Source: Ignavibacteria bacterium
GTDB lineage: Bacteria; Bacteroidota; Ignavibacteria; OLB7
Direction: 5' to 3'
Assembly: GCA_020635205.1 (NCBI GenBank)
Contig: JACKAE010000005.1
Coordinates: 405,984 to 469,983, forward strand
Length of the DNA: 64,000 nucleotides
Positions 34,941-42,198 of the stretch are shown here, piece after piece. The notes beneath the pieces were generated by a model that worked only from the letters and a program-made list of their open reading frames with translations, was not told where the DNA came from and did not search any database. Within the stretch, counting starts at the first letter, position 1, and each line of letters starts with the position of its first letter. The position numbers and the translations under genes were made by a program.

Positions 34941-35462
34941 ATGGTAACGCCTTATATCGGCCAGATTTCTATGGTTGCCTTCAACTTTGCTCCACGGGGC
35001 TGGGCATTCTGTGACGGCCAGCTTTTACCAATTAGTCAGTACACTGCCCTCTTCTCATTGCTCGGCACAACCTACGGTGGTGATGGGCGAACCACGTTTG
35101 CTCTCCCCGATCTACGTGGACGTGCTCCAATGCACAAGGGGCACGGCCCGGGGTTAAGTGACCGTAGAGAAGGAGAGAAAGGAGGCTCAGAAACTGTGAC
35201 CTTAACAACATCGGAGATGCCGTCGCACAACCACTTGGCCGAAGCCAACGCAAATTCGGGTGGTCAGTTTACCCCGATTAACGGCTTCTGGGCAGCCGAG
35301 GGATCGCAGGCGGCGGCCACCTATGCTGCAACGGCCAACGGAACGATGAACGTGAATGCAATTGGTAAGACTGGAGGGAACCAGTCACACAACAACATGC
35401 AGCCATATTTGGTGATTGCTTTTGTTATTGCTCTGCAGGGAGTTTTCCCACCGCGGAGTTAG
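34941..35462 (+). CDS. phage tail collar / microcystin-dependent-like protein, paralog 1
   Basis: 173-aa protein of the tail-collar (MdpB-like) family. The diagnostic element is TFALPDLRGRAPMHKGHGPG, preceded by WAFCDGQLLPISQYTALFSLLGTTYGGDG. The C-terminal part is Asn/Gly/Ser-rich (SHNHLAEANANSGGQF) and ends YLVIAFVIALQGVFPPRS. AAGGAGA lies about 8 bp ahead of the ATG. The fold is that of the receptor-proximal domain of phage tail fibres, but there is no phage around. These genes recur in small clusters on bacterial chromosomes; their role is not established. First of three tandem paralogs. Confidence 0.9.
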   Translation: MVTPYIGQISMVAFNFAPRGWAFCDGQLLPISQYTALFSLLGTTYGGDGRTTFALPDLRGRAPMHKGHGPGLSDRREGEKGGSETVTLTTSEMPSHNHLAEANANSGGQFTPINGFWAAEGSQAAATYAATANGTMNVNAIGKTGGNQSHNNMQPYLVIAFVIALQGVFPPRS

Positions 35463-35546
35463 GGGGCAAGCATAACGTTCGATGGTCTCTACGACGACCA
35501 AATTATTAAATTCAATTCACGAGAAACTCACAGAGAGGATATACTT

Positions 35547-36068
35547 ATGGTAGAACCATACATCGGGCAAATTTCCATGGTTGCCTTCAACTTTGCCCCA
35601 CGGAGTTGGGCATTCTGCGATGGCCAGCTTCTGTCGATAGCCCAGAATACAGCACTCTTCTCATTGATCGGTACAACGTATGGTGGTGATGGGCGGACAA
35701 CATTTGCCCTCCCCGATCTACGTGGACGTGTTCCGATGCACGAAGGGGATGGCCCGGGGTTAAGTGACCGTTCCTTAGGAGCGAAAGGAGGCTCAGAAAC
35801 TGTGACCTTATTATCATCGCAGATGCCATCGCACAACCATATGGCCAACGCAAATGGAGATTCAGGTGGTCAGTTTACACCGGTTAACGGCTTCTGGGCA
35901 GCCGAGGGATCGCAGGCGGCAGCCACCTATGCTGCAACGGCCAACGGAACGATGAATGTGAACGCAATTAGTATGGCCGGAGGGAACCAGTCGCACAACA
36001 ACATGCAGCCATATTTGGTGATTGCTTTTGTTATTGCTCTCTACGGAGTTTTCCCACCGCGGAGTTAA
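35547..36068 (+). CDS. phage tail collar / microcystin-dependent-like protein, paralog 2
   Basis: Second 173-aa paralog, 84 bp after the first, with its own AGAGGA ribosome binding site. The core TFALPDLRGRVPMHEGDGPG and the flanks are conserved; changes relative to paralog 1 concentrate in SIAQNTALFSLIGTTY and in DRSLGAKGGSETVTLLSSQ. All three proteins have the same length without indels, which suggests recent duplication under selection to keep length. No signal peptide is visible, so export, if any, is by an unknown route. Confidence 0.9.
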   Translation: MVEPYIGQISMVAFNFAPRSWAFCDGQLLSIAQNTALFSLIGTTYGGDGRTTFALPDLRGRVPMHEGDGPGLSDRSLGAKGGSETVTLLSSQMPSHNHMANANGDSGGQFTPVNGFWAAEGSQAAATYAATANGTMNVNAISMAGGNQSHNNMQPYLVIAFVIALYGVFPPRS

Positions 36069-36138
36069 TCTGCGGACACTTTGTCCATAAGCATCACGAA
36101 GCAACAATACTTACGGAAAACAAACAGAGGATATATTT

Positions 36139-36660
36139 ATGGTAGAACCATTTGTCGGCCAAATTTCCATGGTTGCCTTCAACTTTGCCCCACGGAGTTG
36201 GGCATTCTGTGATGGCCAGCTTTTACCAATTAGTCAGAATTCAGCCCTCTTCTCATTGCTCGGCACAACCTACGGCGGTGATGGGGTAACCACGTTTGCT
36301 CTCCCCGATCTACGTGGACGTACTCCAATGCACAAGGGGCACGGTCCGGGGTTAAGCGACCGTAGAGAAGGAGAGAAAGGAGGCTCAGAAACTGTGACCT
36401 TAACAACATCGCAGATGCCGTCGCACAACCACTTGGCCAACGCCAGTGGAGATCCAGGTGGTCAGTTTACCCCGATTAACGGCTTCTGGGCAGCCGAGGG
36501 ATCGCAGGCGGCGGCCACCTATGCTTCAACGGCTAACGGAACGATGAACGCGAACGCACTTAGTCACACTGGAGGAAGCCAGTCACACAACAACATGCAG
36601 CCATATTTGGTGATTGCTTTTGTTATTGCTCTCTACGGAGTCTACCCACCCCGGAGTTAA
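36139..36660 (+). CDS. phage tail collar / microcystin-dependent-like protein, paralog 3
   Basis: Third 173-aa paralog, 70 bp after the second, preceded by AGAGGATATA. Variation from the others is in the start (MVEPFVGQ), DGVTTFALPDLRGRTP and NALSHTGGSQSHNN. It resembles paralog 1 in DRREGEKGGSETVTLTTSQ and paralog 2 in WAFCDGQLLPISQNS, a mosaic that fits gene conversion. A strong terminator ends the set 48 bp downstream. Confidence 0.9.
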   Translation: MVEPFVGQISMVAFNFAPRSWAFCDGQLLPISQNSALFSLLGTTYGGDGVTTFALPDLRGRTPMHKGHGPGLSDRREGEKGGSETVTLTTSQMPSHNHLANASGDPGGQFTPINGFWAAEGSQAAATYASTANGTMNANALSHTGGSQSHNNMQPYLVIAFVIALYGVYPPRS

Positions 36661-36707
36661 TTTAGATGAGGCTATCGAGGCAACACTTCGAATACCGTAG
36701 AAGTGAA

Positions 36708-36757
36708 AGAGACGGCAGAGTCGTTGGATCCGATCCAGGCTCTGCCGTCTCTATTTA
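36708..36757 (+). terminator. Rho-independent terminator after the collar genes
   Basis: AGAGACGGCAGAG (36708-36720) pairs perfectly with CTCTGCCGTCTCT (36740-36752); the loop carries an inner GGATC/GATCC helix. ATTTAT follows. Confidence 0.88.
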
Positions 36758-36923
36758 TGCCAGTGCAGGTTCCTCGTGGTAGTGAGAGCTGCGTGAGGTA
36801 GTGCCATAACGCAGGAATTGCACATTTTACAGTACAATAGGGTGGAGCGCAGTTTGTTGGATAACTGCGTAAGCCAGCGAATCAACAGAGTCAAAAACAT
36901 TCTAAAGGGTTAGAGGAGAGAGC

Positions 36924-37397
36924 GTGTCTATTTCACTACGACCATCGGCAGCGTCGGACGAATCGTTCCTGTTCGAGCTTTTCGGAGCTATTAAAGAGAG
37001 AGACTTGGAGCATACAAATCTGACACGCACCCAACGTCGCCACTTTGTACGTTCGCAATATGACGCGAGAAAAAAACACTACAACAAGTTCTTCGATGAT
37101 GCAGAAGATTCGTTGGTTCTGAAGGAGAAGAAAAAAGTTGGACGCCTAATGCTTCAGCGTAAAGAGGAAGAGTTCCGAATCATAGCTCTCGAAATTCTTC
37201 CCGACTATAATGGAGAGGGAATTTACGAATCGATCATCCAAGATATTCAGACAGAAGCCAAAGAGATGGGGAAGCCAGTCCACGTTCAAGTAGAGAAACT
37301 GGGAGGATGGTTCGATATGTTGAGTGCTCTCGACTTTGAAAAAACAGGGGAGACCGAGGCTCACTTCCAAATGGAGTGGAGCGGCGAGAGGGCTTGA
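36924..37397 (+). CDS. GNAT-like acetyltransferase
   Basis: 157-aa protein starting with GTG at 36924 (AGAGGAGA 6-8 bp ahead). It opens ISLRPSAASDESFLFELFGA, the usual GNAT beginning, and has the acetyl-CoA strand-loop region IIALEILPDYNGEGIYESII, where the canonical Q/RxxGxG/A loop is degenerate (DYNGEGI). End DFEKTGETEAHFQMEW matches the family's last strand. GNAT genes are commonly next to tail-collar gene sets in other bacteria (from memory), which fits here. Substrate unknown. Confidence 0.78.
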   Translation: MSISLRPSAASDESFLFELFGAIKERDLEHTNLTRTQRRHFVRSQYDARKKHYNKFFDDAEDSLVLKEKKKVGRLMLQRKEEEFRIIALEILPDYNGEGIYESIIQDIQTEAKEMGKPVHVQVEKLGGWFDMLSALDFEKTGETEAHFQMEWSGERA

Positions 37398-37460
37398 CCT
37401 CAGATGCAACTGCTTGCTTTTGTATTTGGTGTCGGTTGAAATTCTCAATATGGAGACCCG

Positions 37461-37572
37461 ACTCATCGGGGTGTTCTGGAGTCTCAACCGAAGAGAAAGC
37501 GGCTTCAAGCCGTTTCTTGACAGGTTTTCACTCCAATTCCCCCGACTCGAAAGTCGGGGGATAATGAGAGTT
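37461..37572. repeat. ATCGGGGTG dispersed repeat, copy 2
   Basis: Holds CATCGGGGTG, the palindrome CGGCTTCAAGCCG (37500-37512), TTTCACTCCAATTC and a second hairpin CCCCCGACTcgaaAGTCGGGGG (37545-37562), then GATAATGAG. It occupies most of the 303-bp gene-free stretch 37398-37700 between the GNAT gene and the convergent DUF6916-like gene. Copy 3 at 62990 has the same order. Confidence 0.7.
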
Positions 37573-37700
37573 CCTATCACATCTGACCTGATCGCTCAAT
37601 AGTCAGGATTTTGCGTAAGTCCTATATAAATCTCTCTTTGCTATACACGTTCTCCTCTTCCTACTCAATATGCAAGTTCGGCCATTTCTTTCGAGCGAGG

Positions 37701-38018
37701 TTAATTCACAACGGCTTCGTAGTAGATACCTTCCTCATCTTTCCCTGTGGCTGTGATAAACATCGTGAATTCTCCCAACGTTTCGTGGTTGAAGTCATAA
37801 AGTCGCTGTGGGAGAAATTCAGTCACTGGACCACGGAAGAGTAGCGTGAACGGATTATCTCGCAACCCTTCAGGCACTCCTGGCCCAGTTGGTACAGGCT
37901 TTATCTGCGTTGCCTCCACAAGTTGCAAATCGAGTGTTGACTCTCCAAGGTTGAGAGCGAATGTGTTGTCGACCTTATCCTCAAATATCGAATAGGTCAG
38001 TTCTAAATCGAATTTCAT
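37701..38018 (-). CDS. DUF6916-like small protein
   Basis: 105-aa protein. Features remembered for the DUF6916 group are visible: LELVEAT-like strand (LDLQLVEATQI), NPFTLLFRGP, FLPQRLYDFNHETLGEF, then FITATGKDEEGIYYEAVVN. No signal peptide. In other genomes I recall this type of gene beside tail-collar proteins and GNAT genes, so I take 34941-38018 as one functional neighbourhood, though this gene is on the opposite strand to the rest. Function unknown; the domain name is from memory. Confidence 0.65.
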   Translation of the reverse strand: MKFDLELTYSIFEDKVDNTFALNLGESTLDLQLVEATQIKPVPTGPGVPEGLRDNPFTLLFRGPVTEFLPQRLYDFNHETLGEFTMFITATGKDEEGIYYEAVVN

Positions 38019-38308
38019 AGCAGATCATCCAGTTGGTTATAATGAAGGTTGAACGAAGTTGAAAAGATACGACGTTTCACTGTGAGAGAGGGAGAGGAAT
38101 TTGATAGTCTACGGACATCCTCGCTTGATTTCAGTATGAAGAAGAGGAAAGGACTCTTTGAAAGTGGAGGCAAGTCGTTGTAACTTGTATTTTTCGTGGA
38201 TGGCATAGTGGAGTCGGCAGGTAGGTGAAATCTAATAACAGCCGCTCTTCTCCTCTCGGGGTCTATCCCTTCTTCGCAGAACAGTATACTAACGTGAGTC
38301 CGAAGTCT

Positions 38309-40114
38309 ATGTCCGAACCAGAGACAATAACCCAGTCAATTCTTATTCAACCCGAAGAAACCCTTCCTCCCTGGACTATCGACGATATGCCTGATACCAT
38401 TCGTTCCGCCGCCGAGGCGATGGGGTGGAAGAAATTAATGCCAGTGCAGGAGGCCGCCTCTCCATACTTAGCTGCTGGACGCGATATGATCGTTCAGTCC
38501 CGCACCGGTTCTGGCAAAACAGGAGCCTTCCTCATTCCGCTGTTGATGCGTGTTAATCCAAAGGAGAGCTACCCACAAGCTATTGTGCTTGTCCCTACAA
38601 GGGAACTTGCGGTGCAGGTTTACGGTGAGTTCGAACACTTGTCGGCAAACCTGAAACTGAAGGGAGCACTTATCTACGGTGGCGTTGGATATGGCAAGCA
38701 GCTTGAGGCTATGAAGAAGGGGGCACAGGTCATTATCGGAACTCCGGGGCGTGTGTTAGACCATATCGGACGCCGTTCTTTGGATCTCGGAAAGCTCTCA
38801 ACGCTCGTCTTCGACGAAGCAGATGAAATGCTCTCGATGGGCTTCTATCCCGACATGAAGGAACTTCGACGCTACATCCCGCGCGAGAGAACTACTTGGA
38901 TGTTCTCCGCTACAATGCCCTACAAGGTGCAGATGCTTGCCGAGGAGTTCATGCAGAAGACGGAGTTCCTCTCACTGAGTGCTGGCCAGGAGACAATCGA
39001 AACGATGGAGCATCGCCTTTACGAAGCTCCAACAATGGATAAGGATCAGATATTGATTCGCCTAATCGAGATGGAGCGTCCAGATTCGGCTATCATCTTC
39101 TGCAATATGAAGAGTGATGTGGAGTATGTAGCGAACGTACTTAAGGGGCGAGGATATAATGCGGAGATGATTTCAGGTGACTTGAAGCAGAACCAGCGGG
39201 AGCAGGTGATGCAGGGGATTCGAGATAACCGATACCGATTCCTTGTGGCCACTGATGTAGCTGCTCGGGGAATTGATATTAGTGATCTCTCCCACGTCTT
39301 CCTCTACGATATTCCGATGGACCCGGAACTTTACGTTCACCGAGCGGGGCGAACAGCCCGCGCCGGAAATACTGGTGTTGCTATTTCACTCGTTGGCAAC
39401 ATGAGCGATCGGACAACACTGAAGCGAATCGGTCGGAAGTATGGCATTGAGTTTGTCGAGATGCCGACGCCGACCGAAGATCAGGTAGCTGAGCGAATAG
39501 GAGAACGCCTGACTATCCACTTAGAAGAACGGTGGCGTAGCCTTACTTCCGCCGTGCAGACAAATATGAGCCGCTTCGAGTTGGTGGTGAAATCTCTGAG
39601 TGAGACTGAAGAGGGACAATCGCTTCTTGCAATGCTTCTGGCCGATCTCTACCAAGCCACATTCAATGCCTCGCAGATAGGCTCTAAGAAGAGTAGTGGA
39701 ATATCTCGTACATCTGCGAAGAAGAAGACTGAAGCGGAGGAGAGCAGTCCTGCAGAGGAGATTGAGCAAATAGCTGAAGGGTTGATCTCTCACTTGGAGG
39801 ATCGGTGGCGAAGTCTTACGCCCGGTGTGCGTCGACGAATGGTGCGCTTCGAGTCTGTTGTAAAATCCCTGACCGAAAGTGAGGAAGAACGCTCCCTCTT
39901 AGCAATGCTCTTGGCCGACCTATATCAGGAGATGCGGAACACTCCGCAGAAAGAGAGTTCCCGTGATGATAAGAAGACTGGAACATCGCGTAAAGCTGCG
40001 GTGAAGAGCAAGAGGAGTGAAACTGCACAGGAGAGTTCTTCAAGCCAGCAAAATCCTCCTCGCAAGAAGAAGAGGAGAAGGAGACCGAATAAGCCGGGAA
40101 CGTCGCAAAAGTAA
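38309..40114 (+). CDS. DEAD-box RNA helicase with duplicated C-terminal module
   Basis: About 601 aa from the ATG at 38309 (MSEPETITQSI; a longer GTG frame at 38225 is less likely). ATP-dependent RNA helicase with the Q motif (MPVQ), motif I SRTGSGKTG, Ia PTRELAVQ, Ib TPGRVLDH, II DEADEM, III SATMP, IV IIFCN, V ATDVAARGIDI and VI HRAGRTAR. The C-terminus is unusual: two copies of a ~60-residue module (SHLEDRWRSLTPGVRRRM; HLEERWRSLTSAVQTNM) each followed by SLLAMLLADLYQ, separated by Ser/Lys linkers, then a basic tail (PPRKKKRRRRP). Roles of such helicases are ribosome assembly and RNA turnover; the modules probably bind RNA. Confidence 0.93.
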   Translation: MSEPETITQSILIQPEETLPPWTIDDMPDTIRSAAEAMGWKKLMPVQEAASPYLAAGRDMIVQSRTGSGKTGAFLIPLLMRVNPKESYPQAIVLVPTRELAVQVYGEFEHLSANLKLKGALIYGGVGYGKQLEAMKKGAQVIIGTPGRVLDHIGRRSLDLGKLSTLVFDEADEMLSMGFYPDMKELRRYIPRERTTWMFSATMPYKVQMLAEEFMQKTEFLSLSAGQETIETMEHRLYEAPTMDKDQILIRLIEMERPDSAIIFCNMKSDVEYVANVLKGRGYNAEMISGDLKQNQREQVMQGIRDNRYRFLVATDVAARGIDISDLSHVFLYDIPMDPELYVHRAGRTARAGNTGVAISLVGNMSDRTTLKRIGRKYGIEFVEMPTPTEDQVAERIGERLTIHLEERWRSLTSAVQTNMSRFELVVKSLSETEEGQSLLAMLLADLYQATFNASQIGSKKSSGISRTSAKKKTEAEESSPAEEIEQIAEGLISHLEDRWRSLTPGVRRRMVRFESVVKSLTESEEERSLLAMLLADLYQEMRNTPQKESSRDDKKTGTSRKAAVKSKRSETAQESSSSQQNPPRKKKRRRRPNKPGTSQK

Positions 40115-40127
40115 TTTCTTTGGATTT

Positions 40128-40180
40128 TGGAGTCTTGGCGATCAATCTCCCCGAGCAGTTACTTTATCACCAAGACTCCA
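40128..40180. terminator. hairpin between convergent genes
   Basis: TGGAGTCTTGG-C-GAT (40128-40142) pairs with ATC-A-CCAAGACTCCA (40166-40180), a long stem with one mismatch, in the 70-bp gap between the convergent helicase and GH18 genes. It lacks a strong T tract, so terminator activity in either direction is inferred. Confidence 0.5.
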
Positions 40181-40184
40181 GCGG

Positions 40185-41993
40185 TTATTCGGCTTTGATA
40201 AATTCAAGAGTTATCTCCTCCCCTTGGTCACTCTGTACGCGCAATATGTAGAGACCGTTGGTGAGCAAGTTGGTAATCTCTTCCAAGTTGATCGAACTTC
40301 TTCCCTCAGGCAGTTTTCGTACCACTTTCGTCAACTCTCTCCCATCAACACTATAGAGTGTCACTTGAATCTCGGCAGAACTTACGAGGTCAAGTTGCAG
40401 AGTACTCTCTTCTCCGGTTGGGTTCGGGAAAAGGATAGCAGAAAATTGAGTGTTGTTTTCACTCTCAACACTTAACGGAACTGTCGAACAACTCCAATCT
40501 CCAATAAACCCTGTCCCTTGTTGTGATCCGTTCGAGAGAAAGCGAAGGCTTAGCGCTCCACTCCTTCCAGCGACTGGCGCGGTAGTGCCAGAGCCAGTTA
40601 GGTCGGCTAAGAGTGGTGCACTCTCATCTAATCCGTCGTAGAGTAGAAGGTGGTCGTCGGCGAGGTCGAACTGGCTGAACGCTATCGAGATTGATGTTGC
40701 TCCTTCAGGGGCTATCGTATAGTGCCAGTTGTCGTTCTCGAAGTAATTTCCTGTCGATCCTCCCATGTCAGTTATTTCTCCTCTGCATGGCGTTCTACCA
40801 CAGTTGGCGAATCGTCCCCGTAACGTCTCCCACATCTCTATATACCCTCCGTCGTAGCCAAGTGCCCAGATGGCAACTCCGGCTAAGTCTTTCATTATCG
40901 CAAGGTCATACTTCATGCCAAGACTCTCTTCGTCGTCGTACCAGGTCTGTCGCCAGACGTTCTCGGCAACTTGGTAGGTATACCACGGGGTGGAGGAGTG
41001 AACGTCCCACAATCGCTCACGCTTGTTTGTGTCGACATCCTGCCTCGTTGCACTGTAGAAGAGAGCCGTTCCTCGAGCTTGCGTTGCCGCACCTAACTGG
41101 TCGTTTGCTGTTATCCAATTCTGTCCATACCATGGGAGACCTAAGCAGAGTTTGTGGGATGGAAGGCCGAGGTCCAGATAGTAGTTAACTGAGCGAGTGA
41201 GGTCGATGGCACTCCAGAACGAGCCATTGTTTTTCGGCGCATTAGGTCCAGCGTTTGATGAACCGCTGTAGTGGTAGGCGTAGCCCATAATGATGAAGAG
41301 GTCGACGTAGGGTTCCATACCGATCACATCGAACGTCTTCTGCCAGTCGACTGCCGGAAGAGCCATAGAGATCTGTGAGCCGGGAATCTCCGAGTGAAAC
41401 CGTTCGCCAAGTTGCTTCATGAAGGCTGTTAGATTATCCCGTTGCGAACTGGAGATCGCCTCGAAGTCGATATTCACACCGTCGGCATCGCGAAGTTTTA
41501 CTAAGACAACCAGCGAGTCGATTAAGGTCTGCTTTGCTTCCGGGTTGTTGAAGAGAGTTGCGTGACTGCTGAAGAGAGTAACGCAGAGGTTCACTCGCCG
41601 TCCGGCAGCTTTTGCTCTCGTAACGAGATCGGTTGTCTTCCACGAGTGGATTGACTGGTAGTTCCCAGTCGTAGGATCGACCTCGTATGAGAAGTAGGAG
41701 AGATCGGAGAGAACGTTGTAGTCATATCCTTCGTATGCTGTTCCCATCCAGTAGGGATGCCAGCCAAATACAATTCGGTCAAGTTGGCAACTGTCAGCAC
41801 TACTTCTTTTACCGAATCCTTCAGAAAGGTTATAGTAAATACCTCTAACTTGATTCAAACTATCCCACGCAGATTCGGTGTTGAGCAATTGATTGCCGAA
41901 CATCTGCTGCTGCATTTCATGTTGAGCTTGGAGGAGTTCTTTCCCTGCAAAGGTGAAGAGGAAGAGTGCGATAAAAATTCTATAGCTGTTCAT
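40185..41993 (-). CDS. secreted GH18-family glycosidase with type IX sorting domain
   Basis: 602-aa exported protein. Signal peptide FIALFLFTFAGKELLQA-Q. Residues ~70-390 are a GH18 TIM barrel with the catalytic motif DGVNIDFE (Glu178 as proton donor), QISMALPAVDW and IIMGYAYHYSG. A CUB-like beta sandwich (NYFENDNWHYTI, LLLYDGLDESAP) follows, then a Por sorting domain (ILFPNPTGEEST to YILRVQSDQGEE). It probably hydrolyses chitin- or peptidoglycan-like GlcNAc polymers outside the cell. The barrel lacks the insertion domain of large processive chitinases. Single gene, convergent with the helicase. Confidence 0.9.
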   Translation of the reverse strand: MNSYRIFIALFLFTFAGKELLQAQHEMQQQMFGNQLLNTESAWDSLNQVRGIYYNLSEGFGKRSSADSCQLDRIVFGWHPYWMGTAYEGYDYNVLSDLSYFSYEVDPTTGNYQSIHSWKTTDLVTRAKAAGRRVNLCVTLFSSHATLFNNPEAKQTLIDSLVVLVKLRDADGVNIDFEAISSSQRDNLTAFMKQLGERFHSEIPGSQISMALPAVDWQKTFDVIGMEPYVDLFIIMGYAYHYSGSSNAGPNAPKNNGSFWSAIDLTRSVNYYLDLGLPSHKLCLGLPWYGQNWITANDQLGAATQARGTALFYSATRQDVDTNKRERLWDVHSSTPWYTYQVAENVWRQTWYDDEESLGMKYDLAIMKDLAGVAIWALGYDGGYIEMWETLRGRFANCGRTPCRGEITDMGGSTGNYFENDNWHYTIAPEGATSISIAFSQFDLADDHLLLYDGLDESAPLLADLTGSGTTAPVAGRSGALSLRFLSNGSQQGTGFIGDWSCSTVPLSVESENNTQFSAILFPNPTGEESTLQLDLVSSAEIQVTLYSVDGRELTKVVRKLPEGRSSINLEEITNLLTNGLYILRVQSDQGEEITLEFIKAE

Positions 41994-42039
41994 CGTTCAA
42001 TATCTGTGTCTGTAGGAGTTACAACGGCAAGATAAGGAT

Positions 42040-42197
42040 CACGCAAAGACGCCAAGGCGCAAAGTTCGCGGGGAAGTCCTTGTACACGTAGAAGTTTTTG
42101 TATTAATCAAACGCAGATGGCTTCCCACTCGTGATATAGGAAGCTAAGAAAGAAAAGATGCAAAGGAAAAGCTCTCTCTCCTTTGCGTCTTTGCGTG
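42040..42197. repeat. CACGCAAAGACGC inverted repeat after giant gene
   Basis: CACGCAAAGACGC (42040-42052) and its exact complement GCGTCTTTGCGTG (42185-42197) form a 13-bp inverted repeat spanning the gap between the GH18 gene and the stop of the giant gene; CCAAGGCGCAAAG follows the left copy. This wording is a common intergenic repeat type in diverse bacteria. Confidence 0.7.
42145..42190 (-). terminator. terminator of the 42-61 kb gene series
   Basis: On the minus strand AGACGCAAAGGA (42190-42179) pairs with TCCTTTGCATCT (42167-42156), 12 bp with one G-T pair and an 11-nt loop, followed by TTTCTTTCTT. It lies 9 bp beyond the giant gene's stop. Confidence 0.82.
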
Positions 42198-42198
42198 A

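Noticed and set aside
34941..36660. Prophage or tailocin
   Set aside because: Only the collar-type proteins are present; no capsid, sheath, baseplate, terminase, integrase or lysis gene occurs nearby.
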